The notes under the pieces are model-generated. The model had not been told where the DNA came from. It saw only the letters and a list, made by a program, of their open reading frames with translations, and did no database searches. A stretch of DNA of 64,000 nt from NCBI GenBank assembly GCA_037176845.1, contig JAYKXP010000114.1, positions 62,001 through 126,000 on the forward strand. The letters are read 5' to 3'. Positions 46,527 to 55,641 of this stretch are shown one piece after another (position 1 is the first letter of the stretch; each line of letters opens with the position of its first letter). Made by a program: the position numbers and the translations under genes. Origin of the DNA: Paramarasmius palmivorus. Taxonomy: Eukaryota; Basidiomycota; Agaricomycetes; Agaricales; Marasmiaceae.

Positions 46527-48154
46527 ATGGTCCCGACCGTTCCAACTACCCTGAATGTTGTTGCCCGTGCCGCAGGAAGTTCAAGTACGATTCCACCCCC
46601 AACGGCTGACCAGATTGCAGTCGCACGAGTAGTAGAATCCATGTGAGTATGAAGTTCTTGAAATCTCTCTGTCAATTCGAACATAGTTATATAGATATGG
46701 ACCGTCTATCGTTGGGATTCTCTTCGCCATGATCCTTTATGGTGTTTCGATTACTCAGGTTCGGAATTTCCTAGCATTATATCCCTTTTGGACTGAAAGA
46801 TGGAACTGTGTAGATGTATTTCTATTTCAGAACGTTCAAGGAGGACAAATGGTGGATGAGGTACCTTGTTCGTGGACTTTAGAAGGCTAACGCAACTTCC
46901 TTGCAACCTACTCAATGCGGCTTTCTGCAGCTATTCCTCTTGCTCTTTCTCGACACGTGTATTGTCATATTCGACTTTCAATTCCTGTACGAAACGCTCG
47001 TGAAGAATTTTGGTGTGTCCACCTTTCTCGTCCAATGGAGATATTTATAACGTTGATGTGACTTTCCCTTTATTCAGGCTTCCCTTCAACAGCTGCGAAA
47101 GCGGGCTGGGGTGAGTACTCTTGTGCGGAATGAAGTGTTATTCATATAACTTACAACACGGTTTTAGCCTTTGGTGTTAGTGAGTGGTAATCTACTTGGC
47201 CAGAAGAATTGTCACCAATGACCGGGTTCCGCTATGATATAGACCGAGGCTTGACTGTACGTGATATCCTATACAACTCCCGAATTTCGTCATTGAAATG
47301 GCCGTGTAATCAGGGTCTTGTTGGAGCCTTCGTGCAATGCTTTTTCGCGTGGCGCGTTCAGAGGCTTACAGGTATCAAAGTAATGACAGGCCTAATTGTC
47401 GTCTTGTCACTCGTCGGTCTCGGTGCATATCCTAGATCTACATTTCAGACACCTCGATTACTTATGAAGGCCTTAGGTGGTTCTATTGCCTTATCTATCA
47501 CATTGGCACAGGTCACTTTTGCCGATTTCGATGCATTCAAGATCAGTGCAATCGTTTGGCTCATTGCCACTGCAATTGCCGACATTACTATCACGTTCTG
47601 CCTCGTTTGGTTCTTGGTGAGTCGCTGCGTTATTGATGATTAGAACTGGCCCTGAAGAACTCGCTTGTAGAGAAGCAAGAAAGGAGGTATCAAACAAAGC
47701 AACGAAGTCATCGACCGAATCATCCGATGTGAGCTCTAATGTTCGTTTCCCCCAGAATCTGACCCCGCTTTCAGTGACAATGGAGACTGGTGCATTAACC
47801 TCAATTTTCGCCATTATGGATCTCGTCTGTTATCTGACCATGGGTAAAGTCAGTGCCCTTTTGTTGGCTATATCCTAGTTTTGTGACAATCTTATCCAGA
47901 TCAACGGTGCTCATATCACTTTCCAAGTTATTCTCTCGAAACTGTACATCAATTCTCTTTTATCGACACTCAATTCCCGTACGAGGCCTGACGGTGCTAG
48001 CACTGGTGGCAATACGAAGACGCCGGATGCATATGCACTGTCAAACAGAATTGACGCTACACAGGTGTTTGTTACGGTTGACCGTGAGGTTGAAGGCGGT
48101 AGTAAGGGCAGCTGTGAAATCCAAGATAGGAAGATGATGAATGTTTCTGTATAA
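46527..48154 (+). CDS. DUF6534-type seven-helix integral membrane protein
   Basis: Encodes the common agaricomycete multi-pass family. The start MVPTVPTTLNVVARAAGSSS is soluble, followed by IYGPSIVGILFAMILYGVSI, TQMYFYFRTFKEDKWWMRLF, LLFLDTCIVIFDFQFLYETL, then GLVGAFVQCFFAWRVQRLTG, VMTGLIVVLSLVGLGAYPRS, ISAIVWLIATAIADITITFC, TGALTSIFAIMDLVCYLTM and SKLYINSLLSTLNSRTRPDG, the usual C-terminal domain end. The cytosolic tail is polar and ends RKMMNVSV. The exon 1 acceptor is the second of two close AGs (TATATAG|ATATGG). It sits between two paralogues of the Fe2OG-like family on the same strand. Function is not known for the family; transport or sensing has only been suggested. Confidence 0.85.
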
Positions 48155-48396
48155 GATCTGGGGTTACAACATACTTACCTATTTTCTATGATGATACATC
48201 ACTGGTCTCTGTCTACTGTAGTCTCGCTTGTTTTTCTCTTCCTCTGGAATGTACTTGTGGAGATTCATTTTGCGGCGTCTATGTGGCAAGCTTTTCGTAA
48301 CCCGAGGCCCTGAGCGCTCACGCCACACGTCGCGTGATGATTTACATACGCGATATGTCACACTACTGTCACACACGTACTTCATCAACAGCACGC

Positions 48397-50733
48397 ATGG
48401 GCGCCAGTGAGGAGAAACCCAGTATCGAGGAATGGGGCGACTACGAGGGCCAAAATGCTGAAGATGAGAAGCCCCTATTGTGTCCCGTGGAGAATCTCAA
48501 GGTATGTTAGTTCTACTTGCGGAATGATTCATTATATTGAGTCATATTTAACGCAGGAAGGTTTCAACAGCGCGCTGTCAGGAGAAGAGTTCGGTTTCAA
48601 GGGTACATTCGCTCATTCAATCACATACAAGGACGCGCCGAACCCGTTCCTTAACCTTCAGGGAATTGGTCCCATTGGAATTCCTCTAAACGAAGTGCAG
48701 TCATCCATGATTATTGAGTCATCGGCACCTGGTATCATTGTAGACACGGATCAGGGTATTTGGAAATTCCCTGGAGAGAGGTTGGTTATTCGTGATTCTC
48801 AGTAGTAAAGAACGCCACTAATGGCAAACATCGTTAGGTATACCGATGCATTTGCTAACGAGTCCTCGAACCACTGGAGATCAAGATGGCTGGATCAAAT
48901 GCTCGTTGCTGCCACAAGTTCGGGAGACTCTACTGTGGTGGAATGGTGTATCATCCAGCGGGAGGCAATGCTTGACATCTTGCAGACACTGAAGACCAAG
49001 GACGTTGAATTAGTGGTCTCGCTACTACGGTCCAAGAACGATCCGACTCATTATTTACGTCACACGTTCGTGCGCGTTGCTATCTCCATATCCAAGCTCA
49101 CCGCTTTGCTAGATTTATACCCCGCCTCTGGGAAATGCGGGTATTTGATTTAGCTGTATGGACGACTTTGCTCGCCCAATTGCAAGAAATCACTCAACTG
49201 CCTTCATGCCCATTCAACAGAGACGACTTATCCCAGTGCCTCAAAGATTGTGTCTGCCGCCTAGCCTCTATAGTAGACCCTTTTCCCTGCACGGACGACC
49301 GCAAAAAACATCTATGAATGAACCTGTCATAGATGTAATTCATCTCTGCATCCGATATGATGCATCGGACATGATCAAGACGCAATTCCTCCGCATGTGG
49401 GAAGGACGGACAGCGCAAGATGCTACTTATCCTCAGCAGCCTGCTGTATCTTATGTGCGCCTCTTGGATCGGCTACCTGCCATCATCGAAGATAAAACGC
49501 CTCAAGTGAAGGACAGCTGCGCTGTCTTCTTTGAGCATGCCCTTCAGCTAATGCTGCCAAAGTACTCATCTTATCTCAATAGTGCCGAAACGGCACTGCA
49601 GAACATCCAAGATCCTATCGGTGTACTCAAGCGATGGTACGATCCCACTCTCTGGCAGGGCGCTTACTATCCACATTGATCTGATGTCTTCGTATTATAA
49701 GTTGACAGCCGAGTATCTCAAAACGATGGATCAAGGTACTGTGGAAGACTTGGCAAAGTCATTATCCAACACCCTCCGGAGCAAAGTAACAACTCAAGAG
49801 TCACGGGCCCAGCTCGAAGAGATACTCGAGCTATGCTTGCGTCGTGCGGTTGAATCCCTGTACGTGAGCTCCAGTAGCTCCGAGTCCCAAGGAGCTTCAT
49901 ACCAGTATCGACTCAGTCCCTCTGCTGTGATCGATCTACTTGAACTCTGTCTTACAATCCAACTTTCGTCTCGCATCGACATTGTTTTGGCCAATTTCTT
50001 GCAACCTCCAAAAGCGGACGACACCGGATACATCGAAAACGGACTGGCCTTGGTACTCCAGGCATTGCCAAAGTTCCTCACCGAACATGACCTTTCTCTT
50101 ACACAAGCACCGTTTTCGGCTTTTGCGGCAGAGGTGACGAGGAAATTCACTCAACGTGTCCTGGGACAAAAGCCAGCGGACATGATACCTATTGACGAAC
50201 TCAAAACCGTCGGGTGTGGATGCAAGAACTGCAGTCGTTATATTGTCCCGTTTTTACCGGGACAAGACGCGCGTCTTTTTATTAGCGAGAAGCAGAGCAT
50301 TCGAACACACATTGAAGGACAGGTACGGGAGAAGGCAATGACTCGGAAGTGGGGCACATTCACCTTTACCACTCATCCTCGGCCTGGTCACCCATATACC
50401 TTGGAGGTGAGCTACTTCTTGTCTGGTCCGTTATAGCTAAACAGATGGTGTGTGTAGATTGAGAAGCCACAGCGACTCGCAGCTATGGGACAGTGGCGCC
50501 ACAACCAAACCAAGGCCCAGACTCTTCTCGAGGTCCTCGGAGCCGTCCAAGATCAGCAGCGTATTTTGGGAGAGGATTATCATTGGGTCGTAGGCGTTAT
50601 TTTGGGTACTGCTGCGCCGCCGCCTGCTGCAGCGGTCCTGGCGTCATTCTCCACAAGGGACGGCGCAGTGCTCAAACGGTCGCTGAGCTGTGAGAGTGAA
50701 GTCCATGAGCCCAAGAAACCTCGGCTTGCTTGA
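48397..50733 (+). CDS. Core-deleted paralogue of the Fe2OG-like protein
   Basis: The N-terminus MGASEEKPSIEEWGDYEGQN and exon 2 (GFKGTFAHSITYKDAPNPFL, GIGPIGIPLNEVQ) match the gene at 42075. The product then passes from WKFPGE directly to RYTDAFANESSN, skipping everything equivalent to about 42470-44200 of the longer gene: the oxygenase core, the Cys cluster and the acidic stretch. The join lies inside an intron (donor GAGAG|GTTGGT, acceptor GTTAG|GTATACC), so the remaining C-terminal region continues in frame: TFIPRLWEMRVFDLAVWTTL, LEEILELCLRRAVE, VGCGCKNCSRYIVPFLPG, IEKPQRLAAMGQW. One base appears missing in the A-run at 49303-49308, since frame changes there before MNEPVIDVIHLC. Retention of the long C-terminal region suggests that part has its own function. 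Confidence 0.72.
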
Positions 50734-51157
50734 CCTCATAACGCTATCTTCTGACATTGCATGTACAACTGTCGCGCCTACAGGTTCTGTATTCCACGAT
50801 CCTTTGTAACCTTTGTAACCATAATTTCTTGATAATCGAGGATCTAGATGCAAATTTGCGAAGGCGGGCCCAGTGACAGAGAGAAACTGACGCGAACAGG
50901 CGCTACTAGTCCATGTCTTCCACCAAAACACACGCTTCTTCAGATTCTCCTCTTTCATGATCACAAGGCCTCAGCCTTTCCTTTGTGTGTTGGTATTTAC
51001 GCCTCAAAAGACAATGGATCCGTTTATCAGTCATCATTTCAATGCCTTTGTCCTTTGTCTACAGTGCAAGGTCGTGTTGAGTATAAAAGGCCTCTTTTCG
51101 ATATCTCGACGGCAAACCTCTACTTCTTTCATGCTGTACGCTTAGGAGCTATCTTAA
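50734..51157. other. Short intergenic region
   Basis: 3' flank of the core-deleted paralogue and 5' flank of the relic that follows. It holds open but featureless plus-strand frames (50848-51162). No start codon usable by the relic is in frame. Confidence 0.45.
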
Positions 51158-51299
51158 ATTGAAGACTGGGAGAATTTCGGGGGACACAATGTGCTGCTTA
51201 TGGACAACGAACCGGAGTATACCTGTTATCACGGTGAGTGTCCATATGGTGTTGCGTTTCTGGAGAATTCACCAACGACCACCACTGCAGAACATTTTT

Positions 51300-51512
51300 A
51301 TGGAGGTCAATGTGCACAAAAATTAATACGGTGTTCCCGGTAATGTTTCACCGTAGAATTTTTTTCACCGTGAAATTGCCCCGGTAATCTTTCACCGTAA
51401 AGTATTTTCACCGTGAAATTGTCCCGGTAATGATATTTCACCGTAGATTTTTTCACCGTAAAATCGCCCCGGTAATGTTTTACGGTTACGGTACATAATG
51501 CCCCGGTAATGT
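51300..51512 (+). repeat. Left inverted arm with five CCCGGTAAT subrepeats
   Basis: The arm is a string of about 30-45-bp units alternating CCCGGTAAT with TTTCACCGTAGAATTTTT- and TTCACCGTGAAATTGCC-like segments. Five CCCGGTAAT copies occur, at about 51336, 51379, 51425, 51469 and 51501. Short palindromes such as TTTCACGGTGAAA arise within the units, so each arm can itself form hairpins. Confidence 0.8.
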
Positions 51513-52270
51513 TGATAGCCCTCTTTTAGCGCTCGTGGGCCTAAGTACGGCACATTCCCACGGCTTTTGGGCAGTGTTTCCCGTGTTCTAGATGACTTTG
51601 GATGAGCGCTGTACTATTTTCGAAGGTACTGACTATCAAAGGAGAGCTATAAGTACTCATTAGATCTGATAGCAAGCATAGCACTGTCAGATCAGCCAAT
51701 GCATTACAGTTTCGGCGCTTTTCCTGTTTTGGCATCTCGGCGATACTTCCAAATGCGTAACTCAGAGTGTTGCATATGCACTGAGCAAACATAAAGGGCA
51801 TCCAAATGAGCACGATACATGTCATTAGTGAGCTTGAGTCTCTGTTAACTCCTTGAGATAGGTATTATCTCTCTAGCATTGATTCCTGAGGCCTGAGACG
51901 TTGATGTCTGCACAGACTGCGCTCGGGTATCTCGGCGAAAGATAAACACTTTATCAAGTCCCTTTTGCCTTGCGCGACTTCGAAATCTCTGCTGAACGGA
52001 GTCACAACAGCAATTCTGGGATACTATCGGCAGGTGATGGGGCTCAGACAGGGCCCGTGGGTACTATTTTTGCATGTACTAGTACTCTAGAAGTACCTAA
52101 GTGGTAAGCGCCAAGCGCTCAAGCTCTTGTGCTCGATGCTCAGTGATGCCATACTCGCCGACGCATTTCTCCGGCCGAGTGATTGCCAGAGTCTTCGGCA
52201 CCTTGGCACGCACGGCTGACGCGAAGCGCCGATCAGCACATGACCTGTAAGCGCTCACGTCACCATCGAA

Positions 52271-52475
52271 TTATTACCGGGGCAGAATCTTTACGGTCAC
52301 GTAACCGTGGATTACCGGGAACAAATTTTGCGTTCACCGTAAAACATTACCGGGGCGATTTCACGGTGAAAAATTTTACGGTGAAAAATTACCGGGACAA
52401 TTCCATGGTGAAAAAAATTCTACGGTGAAACATTACCGGGACACCGTATGAATTTTTGTGCACTTTGACCAGCAT
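52271..52475 (-). repeat. Right inverted arm with five CCCGGTAAT subrepeats
   Basis: On this strand the same unit reads ATTACCGGG, again five times (about 52273, 52311, 52344, 52387 and 52431), interleaved with TTTCACGGTGAAAAATT-like segments. The match to the left arm is best in the outer ~60 bp and drifts toward the interior through unit-length differences. Confidence 0.8.
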
Positions 52476-53247
52476 ACATTTTCAAGAAGACATTGCAAAC
52501 TCTGATTTCTTATCCCGATGTACCCGATCCCCGTCTTCGACTCGATAGAATTGGCCGTTACCACCTCTAAACAACATGCCATCCAAGAGAAAATCTTCGA
52601 TATCCCAGGAGTCGACGAGGAATAGTGTGTCCGGACCTGGGGAACAAGCGAGTGTCCATTAGCTTTTCTTCAGTCAGCAAGTTCTAACGTTCACTAATAG
52701 ATTATCACTGGAAACCCTCGCTGAAACAGCTGGCTGGAGCAGACTGTGATTTCATAGCTTCGCAGCACGTTTGATATATCTATTCCATTCAGACCGACTC
52801 GATCCATGCAAAGTAATGCGTCTAGGGCTTCTGCTACTCATAAGGACTCCTTTTACAGATGTCGGACTCATACCAGACAGGTACAGCGTCGGCCGTAACT
52901 CTTGGCGAGCAGATCACGACGGTCCTATTCAAGCTCTCATACTGTGTGGATCTGTAAGCAACTGGAGGCGGCGGAAATTCTTGCTTGGGACGATCCAGGA
53001 CTAAGTAGCAGCGAAGTCTAGTTGGCGACTATTCCTGAATTACTGGGATGATAGAATGCAGGCCAGTTTCCGCCGAATCTTCCTCGAGTGGTTCCCATAA
53101 ACGCGAGCCAGTGTAGATGGTCTGGACGCTGAGAAAAGACCACGCTATGCTTTGTCTGGTGGAGTGGCCAAGGAACGTGTACTGCTGAGGAAAACCCATT
53201 GGATAACGATTACAACCAGATGGAAACGACTAGAATACAGAGGATAT

Positions 53248-53856
53248 CTATGCAGTGTATGGGTAACATGGTGTGTAAATGCAATGTGGCGAAAAGAAAT
53301 GCGATGTAGTAGTGAGAATGATGTGGTCAACACGGTCATGATGATACATGAAGAATACAATAGCTTCAAACCTTCCGCCTCTGCCTGATATCTCCAAGGC
53401 CTGCGTACAGAACTCCCCAAACTGTCCTTCTACTCCTTCCGTACTCCGATACCCCGCAGGCAAATTCATAATGTCCATAATTCCGGGCATGAAGGTGTCA
53501 TAATTCGATGGCGTAAGCGAGCGAAAGCTTCCGCGATGCATAGGTCCATAGCCTGCAAGTTGGTCGGTATACACGGAAGAGGTGGCGGACATGTTTTCGG
53601 AGCCCTAAACTGCCGCCATCAAACAGGAAGTTCACTTCCTCGTCGAAAACTTCTTTTGGGATCCATGCGACTGCTGCGCCTGCATTCCCGGATGCGAGGA
53701 GCCTGAGTGTGATGATGGTGTAAATGCTGCGGCATACATCGCATGTGTCTCGCGGGGCGTGTGATGGAAGGAAGGGAACGCGTTCGGGGAAGTGATTCCG
53801 GCGGGGAAGAAGCCGTAGGTTGGGGAAGTGGGTGGTTGGTAGGTGTAAGAAGACAT
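53248..53856 (-). CDS. Unidentified protein, frame apparently disturbed twice
   Basis: Starts MSSYTYQPPTSPTYGFFPAG and continues PNAFPSFHHTPRETHAMYAA, a Pro/Ser/His-rich disordered start. Two single-base changes (near 53687-53693 and in CCC at 53603-53605) would join three open frames into one: ...SSHPG, GAAVAWIPKEVFDEEVNFLF and SENMSATSSVYTDQLAGYGP, continuing SNYDTFMPGIMDIMNLPAGY. Codon choice and the absence of stops in these pieces support a single protein of about 150-200 residues. No family is recognised. The 3' end is uncertain; 53248 is the stop of the last frame. It may instead be spliced. Confidence 0.4.
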
Positions 53857-55104
53857 GGAGATGATTATTAGATGGATATTTGAGGGATAGGATAGGCGTA
53901 TAGGTATAGATACGAAAGCGTCGTTGACTGACGAGATGGAACGAGTTGAGAAGGAAAGGCGTCACTGAGGAGGCCTTTTGATCGTGAAATGGGGGGAAAG
54001 AGCCAGCTGAGGTGTCAAAGTGGGTCTTCCCGGGTTATATGGCCGATTGTAGGCGCGTGTATGTACACCAAATGACAATAAAGTCGGATAGGCGTGGAAA
54101 TGTGTGAGGGATCACGAGAGGGCGCCTATTGTTCTTGAGATAACAATGGCAGCGTCGGTTTATTGTTTAGCGGAGCGTCGAAACAATACGCTTCGAGGTA
54201 TTGATAGGAGATGTCACTGTACGTGAGCAGAGAAAAGCAGATGGTCAAGAAGAACGAAATTGTTCTGGTCTTCTGGATGTTCTGAGCTGGTTGCGCACCC
54301 CGAAGCTGCTCTGCTCGATACCTTTCCCAAAGTATTTATACTGGCTTAAGCGTCCTCAGCATATCACTACTTTTTCTGGCGAGTATAAGGTACTTACCTT
54401 GTTAGGAAGCGCCCTTGTCCAGGAATGGTGTGCTTCACGTCGGGTCTCTGTTCACGAGACCCATCAATATACCCTGGGCACATCTAAAGCGGATTAAGAT
54501 AGAGTCAATCCTGAAAATTATACAACATTCGACTTACAGAGGCTCTGTTTTAATTTTCGTTTTGATGGTATGTGAAATGGATACGGCGATCGCGCTTTAC
54601 CATCGGTCCGATTCCTGTTCAAAGCGGTATGCCTTGTCTTCATTGACTGCCACTGTCGGAAATCAGATCCACCATCAGGTAGTTTATCACCACTTGTGCT
54701 GTGGGCGAGCTCAATCGACACTCTCGTTACAAATAAGAAGGTTTGCTATTCCGATTCCAGGACAAGACCGTTGATTATACGCTCGCATTGACAGCGGGAG
54801 AATCCAACAGCTTGAGTCAAATTTGAGGAGCTATGTTTCTACCTCAGATTGGTGAGCAACAATCTCAAAGGTTCACTTCGAAAGGCCGCATGGTAAGAGC
54901 AGCTGAACCGGAATTTCGCTGGAGAATTCTGAGAACATGGTGGTAGAGGAAGAGCCGGATAAGATTAGATAAACCGGATTTAGGCACAGACCCTCGACGT
55001 GTCGCGTTCCACATTGCCACGTTAGCCCTGAAATCTCTATTTTACCTTCAACTCTCATCTGCTTGCATACACACTCGCTCCTTACCCTCCTTACCGTACT
55101 TAAA
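53857..55104. other. Intergenic, no supported gene
   Basis: Divergent promoter region between the unidentified minus-strand gene and RAMP4. Plus-strand frames at 54201-54497 and 54415-54774 are featureless. Confidence 0.45.
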
Positions 55105-55416
55105 ATGGTAAGATCGTAATTTCTTCTCGAAGACAAGATAAAGCTAACGAAAAATACTTTGAAAACAGCCTACCGAATTCGAGATGCGACAGCGTAACGC
55201 AAAGTTCGCTAAAGATGCAAGGGAAGGAAAGAAACCCACACACATGTCGCGGCAGGAGAAGCTTTCAAAGCGAAGTCCAGTAGGCGTATGGGCACTAGGG
55301 GTTGTTCTATTCGTCGTGTGCGGAGGAGGTATGTGTCGGTGAATTCGAGACACTTTGCTTGAGCTGACTGAATATCTCCAGTTCTATTCGAACTCGCCAG
55401 ACTGATATTCCTGTGA
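55105..55416 (+). CDS. YSY6: RAMP4/SERP1 (Ysy6) ribosome-associated ER membrane protein
   Basis: Tail-anchored 65-residue protein that stabilises nascent membrane proteins at the Sec61 translocon under ER stress. Exon 1 is only the ATG (55105-55107), followed by a 61-nt intron; exon 2 is 55169-55328 and exon 3 is 55382-55416. The sequence begins MPTEFEMRQRNAKFAKDARE, continues GKKPTHMSRQEKLSKRSPVG, and has one C-terminal membrane helix (WALGVVLFVVCGGVLFELA) ending RLIFL, all typical of the RAMP4 family in order and length. The initiator-only first exon means splicing is required for any product, a feature easily missed by gene finders. Confidence 0.93.
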
Positions 55417-55641
55417 AACTTTCAAAATTGAGCGTGCTATGCTCGCGATTTGGCCAGCGCATGGCTGGCATTCGATACGACGTGTTGGAAGGGCATTGTT
55501 ATTATTGACCAGGGGTCACACTTGTACATCAGTTTTTATTGCGCATCTCATCTCAATCCAGTCCATATTTCCATTGGTTTATAGGAACACAAAAGATGAT
55601 TGAACAGTTGAGCACAGGCACAGGGACAAGGTATATACACA

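Larger units (their letters stand above)
51300..52475. mobile_element. Non-autonomous DNA transposon (MITE-like) with long inverted arms
   Basis: The two ends are inverted copies: the left begins ATGGAGGTCAATGTGCACAA and the complement of the right begins ATGCTGGTCAAAGTGCACAA, both continuing AAATT(A/C)ATACGGTG. The arms (51300-51512 and 52271-52475) flank ~760 bp of unique sequence without a transposase frame. Flanking 8-mers ACATTTTT (51292-51299) and ACATTTTC (52476-52483) look like a target duplication with one mismatch. An 8-bp duplication is typical of hAT elements, but the terminal bases are not a classic hAT end, so the superfamily is open. It is inserted in exon sequence of the relic Fe2OG-like gene. 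Confidence 0.75.
51158..53000 (+). pseudogene. Decayed third copy of the Fe2OG-like family, interrupted by a transposon
   Basis: Exon 1-like sequence at 51158-51233 reads IEDWENFGGHN, matching IEDWDHYRGLN and IEEWGDYEGQN of the neighbours, and ends at a GTGAGT donor; the in-frame start is lost (TAA just upstream). A normal 57-nt intron ends in CTGCAG at 51290. Exon 2 restarts to the right of the element at 52476 with sequence translating as SYPDVPDPRLRLDRIGR, equivalent to TYFDAPNPCLHLEGLGP. Further relic segments are EEXCVRTWG and ITGNPRXNSWLEQTV, where X is an in-frame stop (the latter matches ITFEHAPWNDWFKKTAV). Homology fades after about 53000. The gene is dead: no start, several stops, and a 1.18-kb insertion. 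Confidence 0.65.

Noticed and set aside
48397..50733. Treating the short Fe2OG-like paralogue as a pseudogene
   Set aside because: Apart from one A-run discrepancy it keeps start, splice sites, frame and stop over ~600 C-terminal residues, so it is more likely a functional shortened gene.
51541..51825. Minus-strand frame inside the transposon as a transposase
   Set aside because: Only 94 codons, no catalytic acidic residues or hAT dimerisation motif; the element is non-autonomous.
51300..52475. CRISPR-like array because of regularly spaced CCCGGTAAT repeats
   Set aside because: The repeats are in inverted arms of a eukaryotic transposon, spacers are themselves repetitive, and the genome is fungal.
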